This document shows, piece by piece, positions 41,430-50,094 of a stretch of DNA of 64,000 bases. The translations under genes and the position numbers were made by a program. Within the stretch, counting starts at the first letter, position 1, and every line of letters begins with the position of its first letter. The stretch is from Zoogloea sp041911615 (GTDB lineage Bacteria > Pseudomonadota > Gammaproteobacteria > Burkholderiales > Rhodocyclaceae). The notes under the pieces are model-generated. The model ran no database searches. It had not been told where the DNA came from and saw only the letters and a list, made by a program, of their open reading frames with translations. The stretch lies in assembly GCF_041911615.1 (NCBI RefSeq), contig NZ_JAYROR010000101.1, positions 35,094 to 99,093 on the forward strand, in the 5' to 3' direction.

Positions 41430-42923
41430 ATGGCCGCGGACGATCGCTGGCGGCTTGCCATCGAGGCTGCCGGCGACGGGCTGTGGGACTGGAACCTGGC
41501 CGAGGACCGCGTCTATCGCTCGCCGCGATGGGGGGCGATGCTGGGCTACGCACCGACCGAGGCTGCGCGGCTGGGGTGGCGCGCGCTGCTTCATCCGGAC
41601 GACCGCGAAGCCGCCCTCGCCAGCCTCGAAGCCTGCCTCTCGGGCGAGCAGGCGTCGTATCAGGCGGAGTTCCGGCTGCGCTGCCGGAATGGTCGCTACT
41701 GCTGGATATCGGCCCGCGGCGGGGTGGTCGAGCGCGGCCCCGCCGGGGAGCCGCTGCGGGTTGTCGGCACTCACCGGGATATCACCGCGGCGCGGGAGCG
41801 CGTCGAGACCCTCAAGGCCTCAGAGCGCCTCTGGCAGTTCGCCCTCGAGGGGCACGGCGACGCCTTGTGGGACTGGACGCTCGACAGCGGCGAGATCAAC
41901 CTGAGCCCGTCCTTCCGGGTCATCATCGGCTGGCCCGACGACGTGCCGCTGCGCGGCAACGACATCTGGCCGGAGCGCCTGCACCCGGACGACCTGCGTC
42001 GGGCGATGGCGGCCTTCAACGCTCATCTGGCCGGCGGCCGTCCGATCACGGAGGTGGAGTTCCGGCTGCGCGTGGATGACGGCAACTACCGCTGGATGTC
42101 GCTGCGCGGCAAGGTCATGGAGCGCGATGCCCAGGGCCGGCCGGCGCGGATGATCGGCACGGTGCGCGATGTGCACGACCGCTATCTCAGCGTGGCCCGC
42201 GAAAAGCGCCAGGAGGGCGAACTGGCCCGCGCCGCCCGTCTGATCCATCTGGGCGAGATGGCCTCGGCGCTGGCCCACGAGCTCAACCAGCCTCTCACCG
42301 CGTTGCGCAATTTCAGCGCGGTCGCGCTGCGGCGGCTGGAGGAACTCGGTGCCGCCGGCGAGCGCATCCGCGAGCCGCTCAAGATGATCTCCGAACAGTC
42401 GCTGCGCGCCGGCGACATCGTCCACCGGGTGCGCGGTTTCGTGCGGCGTGGCGGTCTCGTGCCGGTACCGGTGGCGATCAACGACGTGGTGCGCAGCGTG
42501 GTGCGGTTCGCCGAGTTCGAGGCCCGCGCCCACGCGGTGCAGATGAGCCTCGAGCTGTCGGAGCCGCTGCCGAGCGTGCTCGGCGACCAGGTGCAGCTCG
42601 AGCAGGTCCTGAGCAACCTCGTCAAGAACGCCATCGATGCGATGAGCGCCAGCCCGGGCGAGCGGGAGCTGGTGATCCGGACCCGCGTGGCGGGCGACGG
42701 AAGCGTCGAGGTGGGGGTGATCGACGTCGGCGAAGGCCTGGCCGAATCGGTCCGTCACGACCCCTTTGCCCCCTTCGCCACCACCAAGCCCGATGGCGTC
42801 GGGCTCGGTCTGGCAATTTGTCGCACGATCATCGAGAACCACGGCGGACGACTGTGGGTCGAATCCAGTACGGCGAGCGGCACGACTTTCTGTTTCGCGC
42901 TACCCTCGGCCGTGGCGCCCTGA
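41430..42923 (+). CDS. PAS-PAS sensor histidine kinase (FixL/DctB-like)
   Basis: A 497-aa soluble kinase with two PAS/PAC units (about residues 3-125 and 130-257; DITAARERV and GTVRDVHDRY). A HisKA domain with His283 (ALAHELNQPLTAL) and a HATPase_c domain (NLVKNAIDAM, GLGLAICRTIIENHGG) follow. ELNQPL marks the FixL/DctB class. No clear haem-ligand motif of FixL was identified, so oxygen sensing is not assured. The ATG at 41430 is preceded by GGAGGAG; an ATG at 41397 lacks one. It is followed by a FixJ-type regulator and the phasin gene. Confidence 0.9.
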   Translation: MAADDRWRLAIEAAGDGLWDWNLAEDRVYRSPRWGAMLGYAPTEAARLGWRALLHPDDREAALASLEACLSGEQASYQAEFRLRCRNGRYCWISARGGVVERGPAGEPLRVVGTHRDITAARERVETLKASERLWQFALEGHGDALWDWTLDSGEINLSPSFRVIIGWPDDVPLRGNDIWPERLHPDDLRRAMAAFNAHLAGGRPITEVEFRLRVDDGNYRWMSLRGKVMERDAQGRPARMIGTVRDVHDRYLSVAREKRQEGELARAARLIHLGEMASALAHELNQPLTALRNFSAVALRRLEELGAAGERIREPLKMISEQSLRAGDIVHRVRGFVRRGGLVPVPVAINDVVRSVVRFAEFEARAHAVQMSLELSEPLPSVLGDQVQLEQVLSNLVKNAIDAMSASPGERELVIRTRVAGDGSVEVGVIDVGEGLAESVRHDPFAPFATTKPDGVGLGLAICRTIIENHGGRLWVESSTASGTTFCFALPSAVAP

Positions 42924-42971
42924 ACGCCGGCAGCACGACATAAAAAGAACGAAGGCAGAGAGGAGGCTGAC

Positions 42972-43583
42972 ATGGACGAGGCGCTCGTTTGTGTTGTGGA
43001 TGACGACGATGCGGTCAGGCTTTCGATCGGCCTGCTCATCGAAACCCTGGGCTTGCCGGTGCGAAGTTTTGCCAGCGCCGTCGACATGCTGGCCGATGCC
43101 GAGGTGATGACCCAGGCCCACTGCCTGGTGCTCGACGTGCGCATGCCGGGCCTGTCCGGCGTCGGGCTGCAGGAGCGGCTGATCCGGCTCGGTTGCAATG
43201 CCCCGATCATTTTCGTGTCGGCCCACGGCGACGTGCCGATGGTGGCCCGCGCAATGCGGGACGGTGCCTTCGATTTTCTGCAGAAGCCCTTCAACGAGCA
43301 GATGCTCCTCGATCGCGTCCACGAGGCCGTCCAGCTCGCCGCGCGGCGCCGTCAGGAGGCTGCCTGGCAGGCCGAAGTGCTGGGCCGGCTCGACAGCCTC
43401 ACCGCCCGCGAACGCGACGTCATGGAAGGCATGGTGGCGGGCCGGCTCAACAAGCAGATCGCCGAGGATCTCGGGATCAGCATGAAAACCGTCGAGCAGC
43501 ACCGTGCCCGCGTCATGGAGAAACTCCAGGTGGACTCGCTCGCCGAACTGGTCCGGATCGTCGTCCGGGCTGGCGCCCATTGA
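42972..43583 (+). CDS. FixJ-type response regulator
   Basis: A 203-aa regulator with a receiver domain (residues 4-120, acidic pocket Asp10-Asp13, phosphoacceptor Asp55 in LVLDVRMPG, FLQKPF) and a LuxR-type HTH (about 140-195, LTARERDVMEGMVAG and SMKTVEQHRARVMEK). It lies 48 bases after the PAS kinase, with GAGAGGAGG before the ATG, so they form a pair. The next gene is the phasin, a possible target. A hairpin at 43591-43608 follows it. Confidence 0.92.
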   Translation: MDEALVCVVDDDDAVRLSIGLLIETLGLPVRSFASAVDMLADAEVMTQAHCLVLDVRMPGLSGVGLQERLIRLGCNAPIIFVSAHGDVPMVARAMRDGAFDFLQKPFNEQMLLDRVHEAVQLAARRRQEAAWQAEVLGRLDSLTARERDVMEGMVAGRLNKQIAEDLGISMKTVEQHRARVMEKLQVDSLAELVRIVVRAGAH

Positions 43584-43590
43584 GGCGGAC

Positions 43591-43608
43591 ATCCGGGTTT
43601 TCCCGGAT
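43591..43608 (+). other. short perfect hairpin between FixJ-type gene and phaP
   Basis: ATCCGGG and CCCGGAT pair around a TTTT loop, starting eight bases after the regulator stop. No T-run follows, so it is not a standard terminator. It may protect the 3' end. The rest of the 176-base gap to phaP probably holds the phasin promoter; I could not pick it with confidence. Confidence 0.4.
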
Positions 43609-43759
43609 CGGCCATCGGGAAAGGCCGGATTTGGTGGAAACACCTTATTTGGCAAAATCCGTCACGATTGCCAAGCGGCTAAACGAAACCAAGACAAGCT
43701 CGGGTGGAGGAGACGCCCCCGAAGCAGCCCAGGCGCCCACCGTGGATTCAGGAGAAGAC

Positions 43760-44311
43760 ATGCAGACTCAAGGCTTTGCACAGTTCGGCCCGTTTCGGGA
43801 CGCGACCCTCGACAGTTTGATTGAACTGGGGCAGAGCATTGCCACGCAGGTGGAGAAGATCACCCGGTTGCAGGTCGAGGCCGGCATGCAGTCTTCCCGC
43901 GAGGCGCTGGCGGCCACGCAGGCGCTCCTGAGCGTGAAGGACCCCGCTGCGCTGAGTGTCTGGCAGGCGACTTACGTCCAGCCCAACTTCGATCGTGCAG
44001 CGGAAGCAGCCCGCCAGCAGTACGCGGTGCTCGTCGAAACGCGCGACATCCTGGCCGACGCCGTCAAGCAGTCGACGACCGACGCCACCCGTCAGATTCG
44101 CGAGAACATCGAGCGCATCGCCGAGGGGGCGCCGGAAGGTTTTGCGCCGCTGTTCGAGGCGATTCGCAAGAGCCTGGACAGCCAGGTGGCCGCCTTCGAT
44201 TCCATCTCCAAGGTGGCTGGCGAGTTCGGCAGCATTGCCGAATCCAATCTGGAGGCGCTCAAGCGCATCGCCGAGCCGGCGGCCGCTGCGCGCCGCAAGA
44301 CGCCGGCCTGA
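43760..44311 (+). CDS. phaP: phasin (PHA granule surface protein)
   Basis: A 183-aa amphipathic, helix-rich protein of the phasin family (LDSLIELGQSIATQVEKITRLQVEAGMQSSREALAA...). Phasins coat polyhydroxyalkanoate granules and control their number and size. No signal peptide or membrane helix is present. GGAG lies five bases before the ATG at 43760. A strong terminator follows. The PHA synthase and reductase genes are 11.5 kb away, so it is regulated separately, possibly by PhaR. Confidence 0.93.
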   Translation: MQTQGFAQFGPFRDATLDSLIELGQSIATQVEKITRLQVEAGMQSSREALAATQALLSVKDPAALSVWQATYVQPNFDRAAEAARQQYAVLVETRDILADAVKQSTTDATRQIRENIERIAEGAPEGFAPLFEAIRKSLDSQVAAFDSISKVAGEFGSIAESNLEALKRIAEPAAAARRKTPA

Positions 44312-44338
44312 TCGCGTAACCGAGTTTCAAGGGTATTA

Positions 44339-44369
44339 GGCCGCATTCGCGAGAATGCGGCCTTTTTTT
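44339..44369 (+). terminator. strong intrinsic terminator of phaP
   Basis: GGCCGCATTC pairs with GAATGCGGCC around a GCGA loop and is followed by seven T residues. It starts 28 bases after the phaP stop. Confidence 0.95.
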
Positions 44370-44406
44370 GCGTTGTCTGCCAGCCGTCGCGCTACCATCG
44401 CGCCCC

Positions 44407-45234
44407 ATGAGCGAAGACGACGATCTCCATGCCCGGGCCTGGCAGGCTTTGATGAGCACCGATCCGGCCGATAAGTGCCGACGCGCCGGGCAACTTTGGC
44501 GCGACTGGCAGGATGCCCGGCTGTCCGTTCCGGTTGCCAGCGCTTGTGCGGTGGTGGCGGTGGACGATGCCGGGCGGCCGGCGCTGCCAGTCCTGATTGC
44601 CCATACCGCCGTGCCACGGCGCAAACCGGGCACGCCCGAGGGGCATGCCGCCCTGCTGCACGCCATCGCCCACATCGAGTTCAACGCGATCAATCTGGCG
44701 CTCGACTGCGTCTATCGCTTCCGCGGGCTTCCTGCCGATTTTTACGCCGGCTGGCTACAGGTGGCGGCCGAGGAGGCTTACCACTTCGGGCTGGTGTGCG
44801 ATCGACTGACGGCGCTTGGCCACGTTTATGGGGATTTCCCGGCCCATCGCGGGTTGTGGGACATGGCAGTCAAGACTGCCAACGATCCGCTTGCCCGCAT
44901 GGCGCTGGTGCCCCGGGTGCTGGAGGCGCGCGGGCTGGATGCGACGCCGCCGATCGTGGCCGGTCTGCGCCGCATCGGCGACGAGGCGAGCATCGCGGTG
45001 CTCGACATCATCCTGCGTGACGAGATCGGTCACGTGGCGCTGGGCGACCGCTGGTTCCGTCATTTCTGTGCCGAACGGGGGCTGGACCCCGAGCCGACTT
45101 ACCTGGCGCTGATGACCGATTTCGACGCGCCGTGGCCACCCAAGCCCTTGAACGTTGAAGCCCGCCGGAGGGCGGGCTTCAGTGCGGCCGAGATTGCCCG
45201 GCTGGAGGGCGGCAGACCGCGCCGGGCGCCTTAG
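44407..45234 (+). CDS. DUF455 family ferritin-like protein
   Basis: A 275-aa protein with ferritin-like metal ligands spread over a helix bundle: HIEFNAINLALD (about residue 91), EEAYHFG (about 125) and DEIGHVALG (about 210). The family resembles di-iron oxygenases such as MiaE, but its reaction is unknown. The ATG at 44407 is the family's usual start. It begins 37 bases after the phaP terminator. Its last four bases overlap the end of ccsB on the other strand. Confidence 0.9.
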   Translation: MSEDDDLHARAWQALMSTDPADKCRRAGQLWRDWQDARLSVPVASACAVVAVDDAGRPALPVLIAHTAVPRRKPGTPEGHAALLHAIAHIEFNAINLALDCVYRFRGLPADFYAGWLQVAAEEAYHFGLVCDRLTALGHVYGDFPAHRGLWDMAVKTANDPLARMALVPRVLEARGLDATPPIVAGLRRIGDEASIAVLDIILRDEIGHVALGDRWFRHFCAERGLDPEPTYLALMTDFDAPWPPKPLNVEARRRAGFSAAEIARLEGGRPRRAP

Positions 45235-46370
45235 AGCGATCCGTAGGAGTGCAGGCCCGACAAGAACATGTTGACGCCGACGAATGCAAAGGCCGTGACG
45301 ACCAGACCGACCACGGCCCACCACGCGAGCAGCGCGCCGCGCAGCCCCTTGGTCAGGCGGATGTGCAGCCAGGCGGCGTAGTTGAGCCACACGATGAAGG
45401 CCCAGGTTTCCTTCGGGTCCCACTGCCAGTAGGTGCCCCAGGCCTCGGCGGCCCACAGGGCGCCGAGAATGGTGGCGATGGTGAAGAACGCAAAGCCGAT
45501 GGCGATCGCTTTGTACATCACGTCGTCGAGCACTTCGGGGGTGGGCAGGCGGCTGGCGAGGATGCCCTTGCGCACCAGCAGGTCGGCCACGCCGATCATC
45601 GCGGCGAGCGCGAAGGCGCCGTAGCCGATGAAGTTGGCTGGCACGTGCACCTTCATCCAGTAGCTTTGCAGCGCGGGGATCAGCGGCTGGATCTCCTGGG
45701 CCTCGCGGGAGAAGGTGTACCACAGCAGGAAGGCCACCGCCGCCGAGATCACCAGCAGTACGAAGGCACCCATCCGCCGCGTGGCGTAGCGGCCTTCGTA
45801 ATAGAGGTAGAGCAGGGCGGTGATCAGCGAGAACAGCACGAAGACTTCGTACAAGTTGCTGATGGGGATGTGGCCCACGTCGGTGCCGATCAGATAGCTC
45901 TCGTACCAGCGCACGAAGAGGCCCGTGGTGCCCATCGTGGCGGCGCTCCAGGTGAGCGCGGAGCCGGTTTTCTCGGCAAAGTCGGAACGCGCCAGCAGGC
46001 CCAGCCAGTAGGCGCCGGTGGCGATGAAGACGAGGGCGCTCATCCACATGATCGCCGTCTGGCTGGAGATGAGGTACTTCAGGAAGAACACCTTTTCGGC
46101 CCGGGCCAGATCGCCTTGGTAGAGCGCGATGCTGGCGAGCGCAAGGCCGGCGGAAACGGCGAGGAACAGCCGGAACGGTTTCCAGGCCCAGCCGACGGCG
46201 GCGAGCGACGGGACGGCGAGGAGCAGGATGGCCTTCTCGTAGATGTCCATGAAGCCGCCGTACTGGCGCAGCGCGAAGGCGGCGGCGCCCGCCAGGGCGA
46301 GGGCGAACAGCCAGTCGCCAAAGTTCAGGCGGCGGAATGAAGAGCTGGGGTCGGTGTGGGCAATGTCCAT
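45231..46370 (-). CDS. ccsB: System II cytochrome c biogenesis protein CcsB/ResC
   Basis: A 379-aa inner-membrane protein of the haem-handling family. About eight helices are present, with the WWD haem motif WGTYWQWDPKETWAF near residues 312-325 and flanking histidines (GHIPISNLYE, VHVPANFIGY, WLHIR). With ResB it carries haem to the periplasm and attaches it to CXXCH motifs. It lies 45 bases downstream of resB on the same strand. The partner substrate, cytochrome c4, is upstream. Confidence 0.95.
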   Translation of the reverse strand: MDIAHTDPSSSFRRLNFGDWLFALALAGAAAFALRQYGGFMDIYEKAILLLAVPSLAAVGWAWKPFRLFLAVSAGLALASIALYQGDLARAEKVFFLKYLISSQTAIMWMSALVFIATGAYWLGLLARSDFAEKTGSALTWSAATMGTTGLFVRWYESYLIGTDVGHIPISNLYEVFVLFSLITALLYLYYEGRYATRRMGAFVLLVISAAVAFLLWYTFSREAQEIQPLIPALQSYWMKVHVPANFIGYGAFALAAMIGVADLLVRKGILASRLPTPEVLDDVMYKAIAIGFAFFTIATILGALWAAEAWGTYWQWDPKETWAFIVWLNYAAWLHIRLTKGLRGALLAWWAVVGLVVTAFAFVGVNMFLSGLHSYGSL

Positions 46371-46415
46371 GGGCTTTGGCCTCTCAGGAAAACCTCAGGA
46401 AAACGACGGTGCGGG

Positions 46416-48455
46416 TCAGGGGTTGGCGCCGGGCTTGAGCAGGGCAGCGATCGCATCGCGATGACGCCGGAAGGCGGCTTCGACGTCCATCGACTTGCGG
46501 TTCGAGCTGAGGGCGATCAGCGCCTCGCCCGAATCTTTGATCAGCACGAAGAGCCGACGTTCGCGAATGTAGAGCATGGCGAACACGCCGAGAACGAGCA
46601 GCAGCGAGCCGAAATAGACGATCGGCTTGCCTGGCGAGCGGGTGACCTGCAGGACGGTGGCGCGCACTTCCTCGAAGCCGGTGAGCTGCAGATACACGGG
46701 AGCTCCGTAGTGCAGGCTGTCACTGGTGGCGTTGAGGGTGTCGCGCAGCAGCCGCGCGCGCTTCGGGTCGAGTTCGATGGCAGGCAGGCCGGCGTCGGCG
46801 CGGCGCTGCTTCCAGGCTTCCCAGGTGGCGCCTTCGAGGATCTTGATGAAGACGTCGGCGGCCTTGTCCCGCTCCGCCTCGGGAATGGTGCTTTCGATGA
46901 ACTTGCCGAGGCTCTCGAAGCCCCCGATGGCGAACAGCTCGAGCGTCTTGCGGGTCGTGTCCTCCATGCGGGCGCGCACGCCGGCGTCTACGCCGGGGCC
47001 GAGTGCGGTGGCGGCGAAGCGCTGGGCGATGGTGGCATGACGGGTCTTGTCCATCAGCATGCCGCGGATGGCCAGCCAGGTGTCGGCCTTGCCGTCTTCG
47101 TCGACCGGGATGCGCATGAAGCGGAATGGCGCCGACGCCGACTCGCGCATCCCGGAGAGCAGATACCAGGCGCCGTCCTGTTCGATCGGCTGCATGTAGT
47201 TCTGGTATTCCCGGGCCTGCCCGGCGCTGTCGCGCAATTTGTACTGCACGCTCGGCCCCACGTTGCGCATGTCCTTCCTGGTGGGCGACTTGGCACCGCT
47301 GCCCAGGTGCTTTTCGAGGCGCGCGACGGTGTCCACCTCGGTCTTGTCCTCGTCGGCCATGTTTTCGATGTTGAAGGCGCGGAAGGTGCCCAGTTCGAGG
47401 GTCTGCTCGATGCCTGCGTGGCTCACCTTGACCGAGTCGCCAATGGCGCCCTCGACGGGAAAGGCGGTGTCGTGGGCGCCGGGGCGCAGATCGTGACCGA
47501 CGAGGCGCAGACGCGAGCCGCCGTCCTCGAAGCTGGCCTGGTACATCATGACGCCGTCGAACTCGAAGGGTTTATTGACCTCGATGGTCTTCTCGACGGA
47601 GCGGCCGCTGGTGTTGTCGGTGATGATGATGTCGCTGGCGAAGCGCTTGGGCATCCCGGTGTCGTAGTGCTCGATGTGGAACTTCTTGAGGGAGACGGTG
47701 AAGGGTAGATCCTGCAGCAGGATGCCGTCCTGCACGTTGAGCACCGCCACGTTGGCGCTCTTGCCCTCGGGGATGAACACGTTGCCGCGGAAGCTCCAGT
47801 TGTCGAGGCCGAGACGGCTGCCGGGGCCGATGTCGGCGATCAGCTGATTGCCGGAGGTGGGTGTCTTGCCGCCGAGGGCCATCTGCGCCTTGAGGGGCAG
47901 GTTGCCGTCGAGCAGCCCGCCGATGCAGATCAGCACGATGGCGGCGTGGGCCAGGAAGTAGCCGATGCGCGTCCAACTGCCCTGCTTGGCGGCGAGCAGC
48001 ACGCCATCGTCGCGGGGATTGACGCGCGCCGTGAAGCCGGCCCGTTCGAGATAGCTGCGGGTGACGGTCTGGGCATCGGCGGTGGCGAGGCGCACTTCGA
48101 GCCGGGCGTGGTGCTGGAACTGGGCGAGGGAGCTTTCCCGGGCGTGCTCGCGAAAGCCGCGCATGTCCTTCAGCATCGGGCGGGTCTGGCGGACGATGCA
48201 GAAGCTGGTGGAGAGCACCAGAAAGCCCAGGATGAGCAGAAACCAGCTCGAGTTATAGACCGCGTAGAGCCCGAGCTTCTCGAAGACCGGGAACCAGAAA
48301 GGACCGAACTGGTTGAGGTAGTTGTTGTAGGGCTCGTTCTGCTTGAGCACCGTCCCGATGATGGAGGCGATCCCGAGGATCGTCAGCAGGCTGATCGCGA
48401 AGCGCATCGAACTGAGCAGTTCGTACAGGGCGCGGAGGGTGCTGCGATGTCGCAT
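46416..48455 (-). CDS. resB: System II cytochrome c biogenesis protein ResB
   Basis: A 679-aa membrane protein. Three N-terminal helices (SSMRFAISLLTILGIASIIGTVLKQNEPY, then two more), a large periplasmic domain and a fourth helix near residue 620 (IVYFGSLLLVLGVFAMLYI) match ResB/Ccs1. It holds reduced apocytochrome and works with CcsB. It is transcribed with ccsB and lies between the cytochrome c4 terminator and ccsB. Confidence 0.95.
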   Translation of the reverse strand: MRHRSTLRALYELLSSMRFAISLLTILGIASIIGTVLKQNEPYNNYLNQFGPFWFPVFEKLGLYAVYNSSWFLLILGFLVLSTSFCIVRQTRPMLKDMRGFREHARESSLAQFQHHARLEVRLATADAQTVTRSYLERAGFTARVNPRDDGVLLAAKQGSWTRIGYFLAHAAIVLICIGGLLDGNLPLKAQMALGGKTPTSGNQLIADIGPGSRLGLDNWSFRGNVFIPEGKSANVAVLNVQDGILLQDLPFTVSLKKFHIEHYDTGMPKRFASDIIITDNTSGRSVEKTIEVNKPFEFDGVMMYQASFEDGGSRLRLVGHDLRPGAHDTAFPVEGAIGDSVKVSHAGIEQTLELGTFRAFNIENMADEDKTEVDTVARLEKHLGSGAKSPTRKDMRNVGPSVQYKLRDSAGQAREYQNYMQPIEQDGAWYLLSGMRESASAPFRFMRIPVDEDGKADTWLAIRGMLMDKTRHATIAQRFAATALGPGVDAGVRARMEDTTRKTLELFAIGGFESLGKFIESTIPEAERDKAADVFIKILEGATWEAWKQRRADAGLPAIELDPKRARLLRDTLNATSDSLHYGAPVYLQLTGFEEVRATVLQVTRSPGKPIVYFGSLLLVLGVFAMLYIRERRLFVLIKDSGEALIALSSNRKSMDVEAAFRRHRDAIAALLKPGANP

Positions 48456-48528
48456 GGGCAGTGTCGAGCGGTTGGGCGGGGGGGAAGGGCGGTGGGCGAT
48501 TGCGTGCCGGCGAGCCTGGCTGCAATGG

Positions 48529-48559
48529 AAAAAGGGGTGGCCTAAACCACCCCTTTTTT
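48529..48559 (-). terminator. bidirectional-type intrinsic terminator after the cytochrome c4 gene
   Basis: GGGGTGG (48534-48540) and CCACCCC (48547-48553) pair around CCTAAA. A5 lies on one side and T6 on the other, so the structure can work on both strands. It separates cytochrome c4 from resB. Confidence 0.9.
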
Positions 48560-48590
48560 ATAGCTGCCGGGCGCTGGAGAGCGCCTTGAC

Positions 48591-49226
48591 TCAGCGCAAG
48601 CCGGCGGCGTAATCGGCGACCGCCTTGATTTCAGGATCGGTCATCTTGAGCGCGATGGTGCGCATCATCTTGGCCGGATCGTTGGCGCGCTCGCCGGCGC
48701 GGAAGGCGCGCAGCTGGGCTTCGGTGTAGTCGGCGAACTGGCCGGCCAGGCGCGGGTATTGGGCGGGCAGGCCGGCGCCGGCCGGGCCGTGACAGGCGGC
48801 GCAGGCGGGGATGCCGCGCTTCAGGTCGCCGGCGCGCCACAGGCGCTGGCCGAGATCGATGGTGGCCTTGTTCTTGGCGGATTCGGGCTTGAGCTGCTGG
48901 CTGGCGAAGTAGGTGGCGAGACCCTTCATGTCTTCGGGGGAGAGGGCTGCGACCATGCCGCCCATGATGGCGTTGGCACGCTCGGCCGGCTTGCCGCCGT
49001 CGCTCTTGAAGTTGTTCAGTTGCTTGTTGAGGTACTCAGCGTGCTGGCCGGCCAGCTTCGGATTCGTGGGAATCTGGCTGTTGCCATCGGCACCGTGGCA
49101 GGCACCGCAAACCTGTTCTGCAGTCTGTTTTGCCTTGGCCAGGTCGGGCTGGGCAGAAGCCTTGTCTTGGGCCTGAACCGCGCCGGTGGCCAGAAACAGC
49201 GAAAGCAGCAGGGAACGCTTGATCAT
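48591..49226 (-). CDS. dihaem cytochrome c4
   Basis: A 211-aa periplasmic electron carrier. A signal peptide (MIKRSLLLSLFLATGAVQA, cut near residue 20) and two class I haem domains are present, with CGACH at 40-44 and CAACH near 142-146. Each domain has a distal methionine (GGMVAALSPEDM and KMMRTIALKM). It passes electrons from the bc1 complex to terminal oxidases or reductases. The ATG at 49226 has GAGGA close upstream. Its maturation genes resB and ccsB follow. Confidence 0.93.
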   Translation of the reverse strand: MIKRSLLLSLFLATGAVQAQDKASAQPDLAKAKQTAEQVCGACHGADGNSQIPTNPKLAGQHAEYLNKQLNNFKSDGGKPAERANAIMGGMVAALSPEDMKGLATYFASQQLKPESAKNKATIDLGQRLWRAGDLKRGIPACAACHGPAGAGLPAQYPRLAGQFADYTEAQLRAFRAGERANDPAKMMRTIALKMTDPEIKAVADYAAGLR

Positions 49227-49344
49227 GATGTCCTCGGAAGCCAAGAATGTGGATGTCTCAAACCTGCTATTCTATAGCAATTCCAGTCATTTGCGCGAAG
49301 CAGGATTGTGCCGACGCGCCCCTGCAGCACATCTTTCCGTCCCC

Positions 49345-49950
49345 ATGTCACTGTTCCGCAACGCCCAGTTCGAGATTTCGATTGCCAAGCCCAGCGGCCT
49401 GCCGCCGCCCAGTGGGCCCGAGGTGGCTTTTGCCGGCCGCTCCAATGCCGGCAAGTCGAGTGCGATCAATACCCTCGCCAACCATACCCGACTCGCCTTC
49501 GTGTCGAAGACGCCGGGACGCACGCAGCTCATCAATTTCTTCCGCCTGAACAACGGTGCGGTGCTGGTCGATCTGCCCGGCTACGGCTACGCCGAGGTGC
49601 CGGAGGCGGTGCGGCGTCAGTGGCAGAACCTGCTCGAGGACTACCTGACCAAGCGTCCGAACCTCGTCGGGCTGGTGCTCATCATGGATTCCCGTCATCC
49701 GCTGAAGGAGCGCGACCGGGTGATGATCGGCTGGTTCGCCCCGAGCGGGCGGCCGATCCACGTGCTGCTGACCAAGAGCGACAAGCTGACCCGCAGCGAA
49801 TCCGCTGCGACGCTGGCGGCGGTGCGCAAGGAGCTCGCGCCCTTCGGGGAGCAGGTCACCGTGCAGCTGTTCTCGAGCCTCAAGAAGACCGGCGTCGAGG
49901 AGGTCGAGCGGGTGGTGGGCGCCTGGCTGGCGCCGTCCGACGAGGTTTGA
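49345..49950 (+). CDS. engB: ribosome biogenesis GTPase EngB/YsxC
   Basis: A 201-aa essential GTPase of 50S subunit assembly. P-loop GRSNAGKSS at 31-39, G2 TPGRTQLINFF, G3 DLPGYGYAEV and G4 TKSDK are all present. The length is standard. It is divergent from the cytochrome c4 gene, a common betaproteobacterial arrangement. No strong ribosome binding site precedes the ATG, and no terminator was seen in the 144 bases after it. Confidence 0.96.
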   Translation: MSLFRNAQFEISIAKPSGLPPPSGPEVAFAGRSNAGKSSAINTLANHTRLAFVSKTPGRTQLINFFRLNNGAVLVDLPGYGYAEVPEAVRRQWQNLLEDYLTKRPNLVGLVLIMDSRHPLKERDRVMIGWFAPSGRPIHVLLTKSDKLTRSESAATLAAVRKELAPFGEQVTVQLFSSLKKTGVEEVERVVGAWLAPSDEV

Positions 49951-50094
49951 CGAAGCGTTGCACCGATCCGGCTGCTGGCGTGAAATGACGCCGGGTTCTT
50001 GGCCCCAATCTGTGCTATCAATGGCGGGTTGCCGGTGACGGGCCTTGCGTCCGGGCCGGTCCTAGATTTTTCGCTTCCCATTTTCCGACCTGTC

